The notes: generated by a model not told the origin, from the sequence alone. Counted from the first letter of the stretch, positions 26,354-35,546 are shown. The stretch is DNA of 64,000 nt from Halopseudomonas bauzanensis (GCF_900114735.1 NZ_FOUA01000009.1:26706-90705); one strand, 5' to 3'. Program-made: numbers and translations.

Positions 26354-27132
26354 CGGAACAGGTCCTCTTTTTGTGGTCTTATCAGGTCAGTTGCCGAGCT
26401 GGGGGCAGGCTCCCAGTCCACGCCCTGGAAAAGAATTGCGGGGGTTTTGCCGTTCTTGCTCATCAGCAGGCCGGAAGCTGCAGCTATTTCATCGGCCAGG
26501 GCCGGGATGGTGACGGCCAGCTCCCGGCCAAAGGCATCCCGGTCGCCGACCAGACTGACCTGGGCGGGCACATTGGCCAGGCCGATGGCGACGTTGACCA
26601 ATCCCATTCGCCACGGTCGGCCAAAGGTGTCGGTGATCACTACGCCAAGGCGCACGCCGAAGGTTTCTTCCAGCGCTGCGCAGATTCTCCTGGCGCTGCT
26701 GTCGGGATCCTTGGGTAGGAGAATGACGGTGTTGTCTTCACCCACATTGGATTCGTCCACCGCCGCGTTGGCGCAGATAAAGCCCAACCGGTGTTCGGCG
26801 ATCAAGATGCCTTCGGCTTGTTGTGGATGTTTGAAAGCGCGTACCACGCGGCGGGATTCACGCAGAATGACTTCGATCTTGCGCGGGTCCTTGTTCAGTT
26901 GCGCCGCCAACTCCCGAGCCTCTTCGCCAGGCTTGATCGTTGCCAGGGACACTACCTGGCCTTCGGCTTTGGAGACGACCTTATGGGCGATCACCAGAAT
27001 GTCGCCATCGCTTAAGGTTACGTCGTTGCTGCGAATGGCCTGGGCCAGGATATCGGCCAGGTCATCGCCGGGCAGAATGTCGGCGATACCAGCCAGGGCG
27101 GTCATGCTCAGGCGCTGGGGTTGGTTCAACAT
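26350..27132 (-). CDS. cofE: Coenzyme F420-0:L-glutamate ligase
   Basis: A 260-residue ligase that adds gamma-linked glutamates to F420-0 with GTP. The sequence shows [19 protein letters not shown], the stretch [30 protein letters not shown], and the end-region [19 protein letters not shown] typical of CofE. It is a stand-alone CofE; the C-terminal nitroreductase-like domain of actinobacterial FbiB is absent. The start at 27132 is chosen because AGGAGGT is well spaced from it; the longer reading from 27210 lies inside cofC. It overlaps the end of cofC by seven bases. Confidence 0.94.
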   Translation of the reverse strand: MLNQPQRLSMTALAGIADILPGDDLADILAQAIRSNDVTLSDGDILVIAHKVVSKAEGQVVSLATIKPGEEARELAAQLNKDPRKIEVILRESRRVVRAFKHPQQAEGILIAEHRLGFICANAAVDESNVGEDNTVILLPKDPDSSARRICAALEETFGVRLGVVITDTFGRPWRMGLVNVAIGLANVPAQVSLVGDRDAFGRELAVTIPALADEIAAASGLLMSKNGKTPAILFQGVDWEPAPSSATDLIRPQKEDLFR

Positions 27133-27821
27133 GCCGGTACCTCCTGCACCATAATGGGGCGATGCGCTGGGCCTGCTGGCAGATCCCAGCGGGCATCGAA
27201 CGGCGTGCAAGTCGACGCGCTGGCGCTGGAGCTGACCAAGCTGGAAAGGTCGGTTGGTGTATCGATATCGAAGCTCAGCTTGGGTAGTTGGATCAGGCTG
27301 CAGGTGATGCCCCTGCGGTGCGCGGCATGCCAGTGCTGGTCACTTGAGTTGAGGCCGAACTGAAAGGGCAGAATGTTCGGCGGTGTGGTCAGCAAGGCGT
27401 TGGTGCCACGGTCATGGGCCGGGCTGATCAGCACGGAGGGCACCGGCCGGGGGTGGTTGAGCAGGATGCGCAATTCGGCCTCATCCAGCTGGGCTATGTC
27501 CGCCGGGATCAACAGCTGTGAGTCATAGCCCTGTACGCTGCTCCAGTCGGCGGCCAGTTGGGCTGCCGCGGACATCCCCCGCGAGCAGTCTTCACGCAAG
27601 ACCGCTGCGCCGTAACTGCGGGCCAACTGAGCGATGGTGTCGCACGCCGTGACTACCAACACATCCTGCTCCGGCATCCGATCACGGAAAAACGTCAGGG
27701 TGCGTTCACATAACCACCGGGCCAGGGTTGCTCGCCGGCTGGCGCCAAGCAAGGGCTCCAGGCGGGACTTGGCATCCGCGAAATCCCTTACCGGGATCAC
27801 CACCAGCGTTTTCATCAGCAT
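27126..27821 (-). CDS. cofC: 2-phospholactate (or related) guanylyltransferase
   Basis: A 231-residue nucleotidyltransferase of the CofC/FbiD family that activates a three-carbon phospho-acid with GTP. The N-terminal nucleotide motif VVIPVRDFADAKSRLEPLLGASRRATLARWL and the middle DVLVVTACDTIAQLARSYGAAVLRED and ADIAQLDEAELRILL are clear. Depending on the lineage the substrate can be 2-phospholactate, phosphoenolpyruvate or 3-phosphoglycerate, and the sequence alone does not settle this. The start at 27821 follows GAGGAG by eight bases and overlaps the cofD stop. ATG at 27815 is a shorter alternative. Confidence 0.92.
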   Translation of the reverse strand: MLMKTLVVIPVRDFADAKSRLEPLLGASRRATLARWLCERTLTFFRDRMPEQDVLVVTACDTIAQLARSYGAAVLREDCSRGMSAAAQLAADWSSVQGYDSQLLIPADIAQLDEAELRILLNHPRPVPSVLISPAHDRGTNALLTTPPNILPFQFGLNSSDQHWHAAHRRGITCSLIQLPKLSFDIDTPTDLSSLVSSSASASTCTPFDARWDLPAGPAHRPIMVQEVPAC

Positions 27822-28783
27822 GCCAGCCTCTCCTCAGTAAGCTGGCCCTGGGCGAACTGCAGCAGCTCGCGGGCCAGACGTGTCTTGTCGGCGTCATTCA
27901 GCATCAGGGTATTGGTCGTCATGACGTGGAGTCCGCGCTCTTCCAGGGCGCTGGCGTCGGGCTGGTCTCGTTGGTCGATGATCAGGCCGTCAATCAGGTC
28001 GCTATAACAATCTGCGATGCCGAGGTTGTTGCAGCGATAGCCTGATGCGCTCAGCATGCGGTCGGCCGGACCCTTGACGGTGGCGCCCCCGATCAGGGGT
28101 GAAACGGCGACCTTCACGGCATTGGCCAGGGCAAACGCCTGACCCAGTCCAGGCACGGCCAGGATCGGACCGATACTGACAATCGGGTTGCTCGGCGCGA
28201 TGACCAGCAGGTCTGCTTCGCGAATCGCCGCCAGTGCCTCCGGCGTGGCTGTTGCGCGCTCGACACCGTCAAGCTGTATGTCGAGGATTTCGGGCCGGCA
28301 CTGCTCGCGGACAAAATATTCCTGGAATGACAGCCAGCCCTCGGGCGTTCTGATCCGGGTCTGCAGGCGATCATCGGTGGGCAGGATGATGTTGCTCTGC
28401 ACACCAAGGGACTCGGCAATCCGCTGGGCGATAACGCTGGGTCGAATACCCTGGCCGCGCAACTGGGTCCGCAGGATATGGGTAGCCAGATCCTGGTCGC
28501 CCAGATACATCCAACTGTCGCAACCCAGGCGCTTCAAACTGTCGAGCACGCGGTTGCTTTCATCGGCCAGCCCCCAGCCTTTTGCGCTGTCGATCCGGCC
28601 GGCCAGGGTATAGGTCAGGGTGTCGATATCCGGGGAGACCCACAGGCCGTGAAACTCCTGATCATCCGCGACGTTACCGATGATGCTGAGCTGCCCGGGT
28701 TCACAAATGGCCGCCAGGCCAACCGCGAGCTTGGCGCCGCCGACCCCGCCGGCAAGCAAGGTGATACGAGGGTGTCGGTTCAT
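27815..28783 (-). CDS. cofD: 2-phospho-L-lactate transferase (F420-0 or dehydro-F420-0 synthase)
   Basis: A 322-residue CofD/FbiA-type enzyme that joins the phospho-acid moiety to the deazaflavin FO. It opens with the family motif ITLLAGGVGGAKLAVGLA. It has DDQEFHGLWVSPDIDTLTYTLAGRID, GWGLADESNRVLDSLKRLG, and LLVIAPSNPIVSIGPILAVPG. The start is one of two adjacent ATGs (28786 or 28783); the second is better spaced from GGAGG. It overlaps the end of cofH, in line with tight translational coupling of the whole pathway. Confidence 0.94.
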   Translation of the reverse strand: MNRHPRITLLAGGVGGAKLAVGLAAICEPGQLSIIGNVADDQEFHGLWVSPDIDTLTYTLAGRIDSAKGWGLADESNRVLDSLKRLGCDSWMYLGDQDLATHILRTQLRGQGIRPSVIAQRIAESLGVQSNIILPTDDRLQTRIRTPEGWLSFQEYFVREQCRPEILDIQLDGVERATATPEALAAIREADLLVIAPSNPIVSIGPILAVPGLGQAFALANAVKVAVSPLIGGATVKGPADRMLSASGYRCNNLGIADCYSDLIDGLIIDQRDQPDASALEERGLHVMTTNTLMLNDADKTRLARELLQFAQGQLTEERLAC

Positions 28784-30006
28784 CATAGCCCTCCGGCGAC
28801 CTGGGACAGCTGCGCGACGGGCACGATCTGGGGGCTGTCATACACGGTGACATGCTGATACAGCGTATTGCGTCTGACCGGCTGCCGGCCCATGTTACGC
28901 ATGATGTGCAGGAAGGTATCCGGATGCATTTCCTGGCCATGCTCAGCCCCAGCAGCGCGGGAAATGCTCTCGTTCATCAGCGTGCCGCCCAGATCGTTCA
29001 CGCCGGCGGTAAGCATCTGCTGGGCCAGTTCGGGTCCCAGCTTGACCCAGGACGCCTGGATGTTATCGATCCAGCCGTTGAGCATGAGCCGGGCGACAGC
29101 ATGCATGCGGATATGCTCCAGGCGCGTGGGGCCTGGCCTGACGCCCGCCTGCTCCAGATACAGCGGGGTTTTATGGTGGATGAAGCCCAGGGGCACGAAC
29201 TCGGTGAAGCCACCGGTTTCCTTCTGGATGTCACGCAGCAAGGCCAGATGCGCCGCCCAGTGTTCCGGGCCGTCAATGTGGCCATACATGATGGTGGAGG
29301 TGGTCGGCAGGCCCAGCTGGTGCGCGGTCTTGACGATCTCCACCCACTCCTCGGTGGTCAGCTTGTCGCGCGTCAGCTGCTTGCGGATGGTGGTGTCGAG
29401 GATCTCTGCCGCGGTGCCCGGCATCGAGCCCAGGCCGTGATCAATCAGGTCCTGGATAAACTCGGCATAGGACATCTTGCTTTTGCGCGCGCCAAACCAG
29501 ATTTCAAAGGGCGAAAACGCATGGATATGCATGTCCGGCAGCTTGGCCTTGATCGCCTTGAGCATGTCCCGGTAGAAGTGGCCGGGAATATCCGGGTGCA
29601 AACCGCCCTGAATACACACTTCGGTTGCGCCGCGTGCCCAGGCTTCTTCCGCGCGGGAGACAATTTCATCGAGATCGAAGAACTCGGCATCCGCATCGCC
29701 CTTGCGTTTGGCGAAACTGCAGAAGCGACACCCCATGTAGCAAACATTGGTGTAGTTGATATTGCGGTTGATGACGAAGGTAACGGTATCGCCGACGCTG
29801 GCGCGCCGTAGTTGGTCAGCGCAGGCAGTTAGGGCATCCAGCTCGGCACCCTCAGTGCCAAATAAACTAATGGCATCCGCTTCATTAAGTTCCTGGCCTG
29901 CTAATACACTTTCCAGAATATCCCGTACGACTGTGCTTACGCCTGGTTGGTAAAGTTCTTTTACGGGTTCATGCAAGGCAATCTTTCCTGACACTTGTAC
30001 ATTCAT
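28783..30006 (-). CDS. cofH: FO synthase subunit 2 (radical SAM, CofH)
   Basis: A 407-residue radical SAM enzyme that couples tyrosine to 5-amino-6-ribitylamino-uracil in deazaflavin synthesis. The iron-sulfur motif is CYMGCRFCSF (C-X3-C-X2-C) near residue 87, followed by EVCIQGGLHPDIPGHFY and ATEILDTTI-like segments of CofH. The start at 30006 is preferred because AGGAG lies seven bases before it; the reading from 30030 overlaps cofG. Actinobacteria fuse this with CofG as FbiC; here they are separate genes, 11 bases apart. Its uracil-derivative substrate comes from the riboflavin pathway encoded 2 kb away. Confidence 0.95.
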   Translation of the reverse strand: MNVQVSGKIALHEPVKELYQPGVSTVVRDILESVLAGQELNEADAISLFGTEGAELDALTACADQLRRASVGDTVTFVINRNINYTNVCYMGCRFCSFAKRKGDADAEFFDLDEIVSRAEEAWARGATEVCIQGGLHPDIPGHFYRDMLKAIKAKLPDMHIHAFSPFEIWFGARKSKMSYAEFIQDLIDHGLGSMPGTAAEILDTTIRKQLTRDKLTTEEWVEIVKTAHQLGLPTTSTIMYGHIDGPEHWAAHLALLRDIQKETGGFTEFVPLGFIHHKTPLYLEQAGVRPGPTRLEHIRMHAVARLMLNGWIDNIQASWVKLGPELAQQMLTAGVNDLGGTLMNESISRAAGAEHGQEMHPDTFLHIMRNMGRQPVRRNTLYQHVTVYDSPQIVPVAQLSQVAGGL

Positions 30007-30017
30007 TGCGGAACTCC

Positions 30018-31148
30018 TCATGACAGGCACTGGTGTAACGCCAGACCATCAGCGCGGGCGATAGCGGATAACCGGGGGGCAATGTCGCCAGCGAAGAAAT
30101 GCTGCGGGCGCTCAAGATAATGGGGGTAGACCGCGAGGCGCTCTTCCAGTCCGTACCCACAATCTGCTGTAGCGCGGCGTAGTGATTCTATTTGTGGCCA
30201 GGCGCGTTCCGGATTGATGTGGTCGATGGTCAATGGTGAAACACCGCCCCAGTCATTGATGCCGGCCGCAATATAGGATGCAAAGCGGGACTCCAGATTC
30301 GGTGGCGCTTGCAGGCTGATGGACGGCGCGAGCAGCAGGCGCGCCAGCACCAGCGTGCGGACCATATCGTCGAGGTCGGGCTCAGGGTGGCCGGCCATGG
30401 CGGTGCCTGCCTTGGCCCGGAAATTCTGCACGATGACTTCCTGAATATGGCCATGCTCGAGATGCAGATTGTTGATCGTCATCAGGCTGTCGACGCGCTC
30501 GGCCCAGGTTTCCCCTATGCCGATCAGGATGCCGGTGGTGAAGGGCACGCCCAGTCGGCCAGCCCGGTCGAGGGTGCGGATGCGCTGCACTGGCACTTTA
30601 TCCGGGCAGGCATAATGGGCGCCGCCCTTGGCAATCAGGCGGCGACTGACGTTCTCCAACATCATGCCCATGCTCACGCTGTAAGGCTTGAGGAGTCTGA
30701 TATCCGCTTCCGACAGCGTGCCGGCGTTGACGTGGGGTAGCATGCTGCTTTCGCTCAGCACCATGGCGCAGACCTCGGCCAGGTAGCTGATCATGCTGGT
30801 ATGACCTTGGCGGGCCAGGGCCGCCCGAGCTTCGGGGTAACGCAGCTCGGGCTTTTCGCCGAGGCTGAACAACACTTCCTTGCACCCCATACGTTCACCG
30901 TCATGGACGATCTGCATGACCTCAGCAGGGGTCATTAAACGCGCATTGGGAGAGTCTGGTTTCTGAACGAAAGTGCAATAACCGCAGTCGTCACGGCACA
31001 TGTTGGTAAGGGGAACAAAAACGGCGCGCGAGTAACTGAGACTCTTGCCCCAGTAAGTATCTCGAATACCTGCCGCTTGGCGGGCCAGTTCCGTGAATTC
31101 ACTCTTGGGCGCTTTCTCAAGCGCTAATGCCTGTGAACGGGTCAACAT
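30018..31148 (-). CDS. cofG: FO synthase subunit 1 (radical SAM, CofG)
   Basis: A 376-residue radical SAM enzyme forming the ring-closed deazaflavin FO (7,8-didemethyl-8-hydroxy-5-deazariboflavin) from the CofH product. The cluster motif is CRDDCGYCTF (C-X3-C-X2-C) at about residues 52-60, with VLFSLGEKPELRYPEA and GIGETWAERVDSLM as further marks. It is the first gene of the eight-gene leftward operon; a GGAGG site precedes the start and two RutR-type palindromes lie 61 and 94 bases upstream. The next gene follows after 11 bases. Confidence 0.95.
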   Translation of the reverse strand: MLTRSQALALEKAPKSEFTELARQAAGIRDTYWGKSLSYSRAVFVPLTNMCRDDCGYCTFVQKPDSPNARLMTPAEVMQIVHDGERMGCKEVLFSLGEKPELRYPEARAALARQGHTSMISYLAEVCAMVLSESSMLPHVNAGTLSEADIRLLKPYSVSMGMMLENVSRRLIAKGGAHYACPDKVPVQRIRTLDRAGRLGVPFTTGILIGIGETWAERVDSLMTINNLHLEHGHIQEVIVQNFRAKAGTAMAGHPEPDLDDMVRTLVLARLLLAPSISLQAPPNLESRFASYIAAGINDWGGVSPLTIDHINPERAWPQIESLRRATADCGYGLEERLAVYPHYLERPQHFFAGDIAPRLSAIARADGLALHQCLS

Positions 31149-31208
31149 AATGACCGCTGCCTCCGTTATTTTTTTTGTGGAGTCTTATGCATGACCGGAC
31201 ATGCTTGT

Positions 31209-31224
31209 TTTACCAGTCGGTAAA
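31209..31224. promoter_or_regulatory. RutR-type operator 1 upstream of the F420 operon
   Basis: TTTACCAGTCGGTAAA is a near-perfect palindrome (TTTACC-N4-GGTAAA, extended by one T/A pair on each side). It has the spacing and the ACC/GGT core of the E. coli RutR consensus TTGACCA-N2-TGGTCAA. It lies 61 bases upstream of cofG, a suitable place for repression. The same 16-mer with one change occurs at 16752-16767. Confidence 0.65.
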
Positions 31225-31241
31225 AGAAGAGTAGGCCATAT

Positions 31242-31257
31242 TTTCCCAAGTGGTCAA
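31242..31257. promoter_or_regulatory. RutR-type operator 2 upstream of the F420 operon
   Basis: TTTCCCAAGTGGTCAA has a perfect right RutR half-site (TGGTCAA) and a degenerate left half. Its centre is 33 bases from that of operator 1, about three helical turns, so two dimers could bind on the same DNA face. The right half also supplies TTGACC on the leftward strand, a possible -35 element. Confidence 0.5.
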
Positions 31258-31424
31258 ACTTTTATTGGCATCGCGGCTTATTTAAATTTGACAGAAAGTT
31301 GGGAGGCGTCTGGAATGCAGTTTTGCGCTGCAGTGCTGATTATTCGGCAGTGGCGAAAGTGCCATAAACGTAACGGCAATGGCTTCCCGGTAAAGCGCGG
31401 TCAGCGATTTATCGGCGTTAATAG

Positions 31425-31775
31425 CTAGCCTGTCGGCCCCGCGATACGGGGTTCGAGCATCTCGAGAATGACACTGGTCGGCTGGACCCCTGAGAAGCCA
31501 TCTACCGGCTGACCGTGCCGGAACAGGACGACCGTCGGCAGGGTGCGAATGCCGAAACGCTCGACCAGTGCGGGCTGTTCATCACAGTTGACCTTGGCCA
31601 GTTGCAGGTGGCCGGCGTGGCTGTCAGTGATGGATATCAGCATGGGCAGGAGCGCCTTGCATGGCGCGCACGCAGGTGCCCAGAAGTCTACCAGCACTGC
31701 CTTGTCATGAGAGCTATCGAGCACCAGACGATCAAAGGTCTCGGTGGTGACATCGAACATGCGGGGCTGGCTCAT
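31425..31775 (-). CDS. Thioredoxin family protein
   Basis: A 116-residue thioredoxin-fold protein without a signal peptide. The active site is WAPACAPCKALLP, with a CAPC pair in place of the usual CGPC. The cis-proline region FGIRTLPTVVLFRHGQPVDGF is intact. It should act as a cytoplasmic thiol-disulfide reductant. The start at 31775 (MSQPRMFD) is preferred to 31799. I recall a thioredoxin gene, PA4061, in the corresponding P. aeruginosa location, so this marks the right-hand edge of the inserted pyrimidine/F420 block. Confidence 0.88.
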   Translation of the reverse strand: MSQPRMFDVTTETFDRLVLDSSHDKAVLVDFWAPACAPCKALLPMLISITDSHAGHLQLAKVNCDEQPALVERFGIRTLPTVVLFRHGQPVDGFSGVQPTSVILEMLEPRIAGPTG

Positions 31776-31830
31776 GGCGTTTCCGGATCGGGCTGGCATG
31801 GGTCTTATATGGGGCGGGGCAGGAGCGTTA

Positions 31831-32496
31831 TCAAGGTGTCGAACGATACAGCGCGACCCGGCGAAAATCGACCGGTTCGCCCAGGTCGGGCCAGGTCTGA
31901 CCGCTGAGGGTACCTATCCGTTGGTAGCCGGGGTGCTGCAGGTTGCGCACCCGCGAGTCGGCCACCAGTACCTGATCGGCACGATCAAGGAACAGGTCGA
32001 GAAAGCCGTGGTTGTCGCGGTCATAGAGCACATCGGCGGCGAGTATCAGGTCCAGTTCGCCGGTGACGGCAAAGTAGTCGGCAGCCAGCTCGACATGCTG
32101 CCCATTGAGCTCGGCATTCAGGCCGCTGGCCAGCCGTGCCGGCTGGTCCAGGTCACAGGCGATGCTCTGTTTGGCACCGGCAGCGCTGCACGCCAGGGCG
32201 ACGATGCCCGAGCCCGCGCCGAAATCCAGTACCCGCTTGCCCCGTACCTCCTGCGGGTGGTCGAGAATCCAGCGTGCCAATGCCAACCCGCTGCCCCAGC
32301 AGAATCCCCAATAGGGCGGCTCTTCGAGCAGGCGGCGGGTTTCTTCGCTGGAAAAGGCGCGCTGCAGGTTGGCGGGGTCGAGTAGCCACAGTTGCAGCTC
32401 GGGTAGACCGGGCAGGGCACTGGCCAGCAAACGTGCCTCCGGCAGGGTTTCCTGCAGGAGGTGATGCAGATCGTCAAGCGGGCCGGGTGCAGACAT
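31831..32496 (-). CDS. Class I SAM-dependent methyltransferase (protein methyltransferase-like)
   Basis: A 221-residue methyltransferase with a SAM-binding motif [20 protein letters not shown] and the following acidic residue in IACDLDQPA. The stretch [19 protein letters not shown] before motif I and [22 protein letters not shown] after it recall ETFB-lysine and PrmA-like protein methyltransferases. The start at 32496 (MSAPGPLDD) is taken because upstream in-frame residues look unlike a protein N-terminus. The target protein is unknown. Confidence 0.82.
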   Translation of the reverse strand: MSAPGPLDDLHHLLQETLPEARLLASALPGLPELQLWLLDPANLQRAFSSEETRRLLEEPPYWGFCWGSGLALARWILDHPQEVRGKRVLDFGAGSGIVALACSAAGAKQSIACDLDQPARLASGLNAELNGQHVELAADYFAVTGELDLILAADVLYDRDNHGFLDLFLDRADQVLVADSRVRNLQHPGYQRIGTLSGQTWPDLGEPVDFRRVALYRSTP

Positions 32497-32682
32497 GATG
32501 GGTACCGTGGCAGAGGGCGGCCGCATTCTAGCCGTATCCGCGGCAATGATGGAACCACGTGCCCGGCGTTACATGGGCTTACTTTAATAACATTGTGCCA
32601 GCGAGTATGCTATGGGGCTTTTGACCAGTCTACCCAGCGAGCCTGCGCACGGCCGCTGTTCAGACCTGCTACGGATCCGAAC

Positions 32683-33156
32683 ATGTATTGTCCTTTTTGC
32701 GGCGCTAATGACACCAAGGTAATCGATTCCAGGCTGGTCGCCGATGGCGGTCAGGTGCGTCGTCGGCGCGAATGCCTGGCCTGCCAGGAGCGTTTCACTA
32801 CCTTCGAAACGGCTGAGCTGGTGTTGCCGCGCATCATCAAGCAGGACGGTCGTCGCCAGCCTTTCGATGAGGACAAACTGCGCGCCGGCCTGCTGCGTGC
32901 GCTGGAAAAACGTCCGGTCAGCGTCGAGCAGATCGAAGCTGCCCTGGGCCGCATCAAGCATCGGTTACGCGCTACCGGTGAGCGCGAGATCAAGGCGATG
33001 GTGGTCGGTGAAATGGTGATGGCCGAGCTCAAGCAACTGGACGAGGTGGCTTACATCCGCTTTGCCTCGGTATACCGGCGTTTCCAGGATCTCAACCAGT
33101 TCCGCGAGGAGATTGATCGTCTGTCCCGTGGCGAGCCGGTTGAACCCGATGCCTGA
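32683..33156 (+). CDS. nrdR: Ribonucleotide reductase regulator NrdR
   Basis: A 157-residue repressor with an N-terminal zinc ribbon ([15 protein letters not shown] and [17 protein letters not shown], cysteines in pairs) and an ATP-cone domain (about residues 49-139). It senses ATP and dATP and represses ribonucleotide reductase genes. The start at 32683 gives MYCPFCG, the invariant N-terminus of the family. It is the first gene of the riboflavin operon, overlapping ribD by eight bases, as in other pseudomonads. Confidence 0.96.
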   Translation: MYCPFCGANDTKVIDSRLVADGGQVRRRRECLACQERFTTFETAELVLPRIIKQDGRRQPFDEDKLRAGLLRALEKRPVSVEQIEAALGRIKHRLRATGEREIKAMVVGEMVMAELKQLDEVAYIRFASVYRRFQDLNQFREEIDRLSRGEPVEPDA

Positions 33157-34282
33157 GGATGCCACCGATCATCGGCTGATGGCCCGGGCCATTCAATTGG
33201 CGGCTCGAGGTCTGTACACCACCGAACCGAATCCCCGGGTGGGCTGTGTACTGGCGCGCGACGGCGAGATTGTCGGCGAGGGCTGGCACGTGCGTGCCGG
33301 CGAGGGCCATGCCGAAGTCAACGCCCTGGCCCAGGCCGGCGAACGCGCTCGCGGCGCTACGGCCTATGTCACCCTGGAGCCCTGCAGCCACTTCGGCAAG
33401 ACCCCGCCCTGCGCCAATGCCCTGATCGATGCGGGCGTCAGCCGCGTGGTGGCGGCCATGCAGGATCCGAATCCCCAAGTGGCAGGCCAGGGGCTGGCGC
33501 GGCTGCGCGCCGCCGGCATCGAGGTCGACTGCGGCCTGCTGGAAAGCGAAGCGCGGGATCTCAACCCCGGTTTCATCAAGCGCATGCAGCAGGGATTACC
33601 CTGGGTGCGGTTGAAACTGGCCATGAGTCTGGATGGTCGCACCGCCATGGCCAGCGGTGAAAGCCAGTGGATCACCGGGCCGCAGGCTCGCGCCGATGTA
33701 CAACGCCTGCGGGCGCGCAGTGGTGCGGTGATCAGCGGGGCGGATAGCGTGCTGCTGGATGATTCGGCGCTGACGGTGCGCGCCGCCGAGCTCGGCCTGG
33801 ATGCCGACCTGGCAACCGCAGCCGCCGCCAGCCAGCCCCTGCGAGTGTTGATCGATGGGCGCCTGCGAGTACCGCTGCAGCAGCGGCTGTTCCGCGAAGC
33901 CGGTCCGGTGCTGGTGGCCTGTGCCGACACGCAGCAACGCGAAGCGGAGTACCGGCATGACGGAGCCGAGTTGCTGGCGCTGCCCGGCGAGCAGGGCAGG
34001 GTTGATCTCGGCGGCCTGCTGCAGGAACTCGGCCGGCGTGGCTGCAATGAGGTACTGGTAGAGTCCGGTGCCGATCTGGCGGGTGCCTTCTGGCGCGCCG
34101 CCTTGGTAGATGAGTTGATTGTCTATATGGCGCCAAGGCTGCTGGGTAGCCGGGCGCGACCGCTGTTGGATCTGCCCTTCGACAGGATGGCCGAGGCCAT
34201 GGATCTCGATGTGACCGACATGCGGGTTATCGGCCGTGATTGGCGGATTACGGCGCGACCGGTGTCTTCCTTCCGAGAGTAA
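33149..34282 (+). CDS. ribD: Bifunctional riboflavin deaminase/reductase RibD
   Basis: A 377-residue enzyme for two successive riboflavin steps. The N-terminal deaminase has the zinc motif [12 protein letters not shown] and [14 protein letters not shown]; the C-terminal reductase starts near residue 150 ([26 protein letters not shown]). Its product, after the reductase step and dephosphorylation, is 5-amino-6-ribitylamino-uracil, also the substrate of CofH encoded 3 kb away. The start at 33149 overlaps the nrdR end. Confidence 0.95.
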   Translation: MPEDATDHRLMARAIQLAARGLYTTEPNPRVGCVLARDGEIVGEGWHVRAGEGHAEVNALAQAGERARGATAYVTLEPCSHFGKTPPCANALIDAGVSRVVAAMQDPNPQVAGQGLARLRAAGIEVDCGLLESEARDLNPGFIKRMQQGLPWVRLKLAMSLDGRTAMASGESQWITGPQARADVQRLRARSGAVISGADSVLLDDSALTVRAAELGLDADLATAAAASQPLRVLIDGRLRVPLQQRLFREAGPVLVACADTQQREAEYRHDGAELLALPGEQGRVDLGGLLQELGRRGCNEVLVESGADLAGAFWRAALVDELIVYMAPRLLGSRARPLLDLPFDRMAEAMDLDVTDMRVIGRDWRITARPVSSFRE

Positions 34283-34289
34283 CCACCCC

Positions 34290-35546
34290 ATGAGCGTAGT
34301 AGAAGTAGCCCTGCTGCTGATGGCCATTCTGGCCATCCTCGGCGTCATATTTGAAGAAGTGACCCACATCAGCAAGTCCATCGTCGTGCTGTTCTTCGGT
34401 ACGCTGGCCTGGATGCTGTTGTTCATCAGCGCGCCGGACGAGGCATTCCGGCTGCGGGTGCAGGAAGCCTTCAACCATAATATTCTCGATATCGCCGGGC
34501 TGTGGCTGTTCCTGATGGCGACCATGACCTTCGTCGCCTATCTGAACAAGAAGGGCTTGATCGACAGTGTCATCTTCAAGATCCTGCCCCGGCAGATCAG
34601 CGAGCGTAAACTGCTGTTTCTGACGGCGCTGTTCTGCTTCGCCTTTTCATCCTTCGCTGACAATATCACCGCAACCCTGGTGTCCATGGCGCTGGTGCTG
34701 AGCCTCAAGCTGGAGCTGCGCAAGGCCCTGCGCTTCGCCACGCTGGTGGTGTTCTCGGTCAACTCCGGTGGGGTGGCAATGATCACCGGCGACGTCACCA
34801 CGCTGATGATCTTCCTTGCCGGCAAGGTGGAGATCACCCAACTGCTGTTGCTCAGCCTGCCGGCACTGGCGGCTGTCATGCTGCTGGCCGGGATGCTGTC
34901 GATCGGCATGAACGGTGTGGTGACCATTGACCGCAGCAATCGGGTGCACTCGCAGCGCACCGGGCGGATGGTCGCATGGGTCTTCTTCCTGACCATCTTC
35001 GCCACCATCCTGCTCAGCCTGCTGTTCGATATTCCGCCGACCCTGACGTTCCTGGCGGGCCTGTCGGTCATGTTCCTGCTGGCGCACCAGATGGAGGAGA
35101 AGGTCATCAATGACCCTATCCTCGAATACATCCGCGCCATCGAATTCGAGACCCTGCTGTTCTTCCTCGGTATTCTGCTGGTGGTCGGCATGCTGCAGTT
35201 CATTGGTGTACTTGGCAGCCTGACCGCGTTGTACGACATGATGCCGACGCTGCTGGCCAACTTCCTGATGGGCTTGCTGTCGGCCTTGATCGACAACGTA
35301 CCGCTGACCGCCGCGCTGCTCAAATCCGACCTGGAAATGAGTGTCGCTGAATGGATGGGGCTGACTTATGCTGTCGGTGTGGGGGGTTCCCTGCTTATAA
35401 TTGGCTCCGCCGCCGGGATCGTGGCCATGAGCAAGTTGCCGGGGTTGACCTTCATGTCCTACTTCCGCAGCTTCGGGTTGTTGTTCTTCGCCTTCGTTGT
35501 CGGCTTCCTGGCGGTTTACGGCGTGGGCGTGTTGATCACGCCCTGA
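34290..35546 (+). CDS. nhaD: NhaD-type Na+/H+ antiporter
   Basis: A 418-residue membrane protein with about eleven to twelve helices of the ArsB/NhaD ion transporter superfamily. Characteristic stretches are FSSFADNITATLVSMAL, SVNSGGVAMITGDVTTLMIFL and LSALIDNVPLTAALLKS. It exports sodium (or lithium) in exchange for protons and is common in marine and halophilic bacteria. The start at 34290 lies eight bases after ribD. Its position between ribD and ribE breaks the normal riboflavin gene order of pseudomonads. Confidence 0.93.
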   Translation: MSVVEVALLLMAILAILGVIFEEVTHISKSIVVLFFGTLAWMLLFISAPDEAFRLRVQEAFNHNILDIAGLWLFLMATMTFVAYLNKKGLIDSVIFKILPRQISERKLLFLTALFCFAFSSFADNITATLVSMALVLSLKLELRKALRFATLVVFSVNSGGVAMITGDVTTLMIFLAGKVEITQLLLLSLPALAAVMLLAGMLSIGMNGVVTIDRSNRVHSQRTGRMVAWVFFLTIFATILLSLLFDIPPTLTFLAGLSVMFLLAHQMEEKVINDPILEYIRAIEFETLLFFLGILLVVGMLQFIGVLGSLTALYDMMPTLLANFLMGLLSALIDNVPLTAALLKSDLEMSVAEWMGLTYAVGVGGSLLIIGSAAGIVAMSKLPGLTFMSYFRSFGLLFFAFVVGFLAVYGVGVLITP

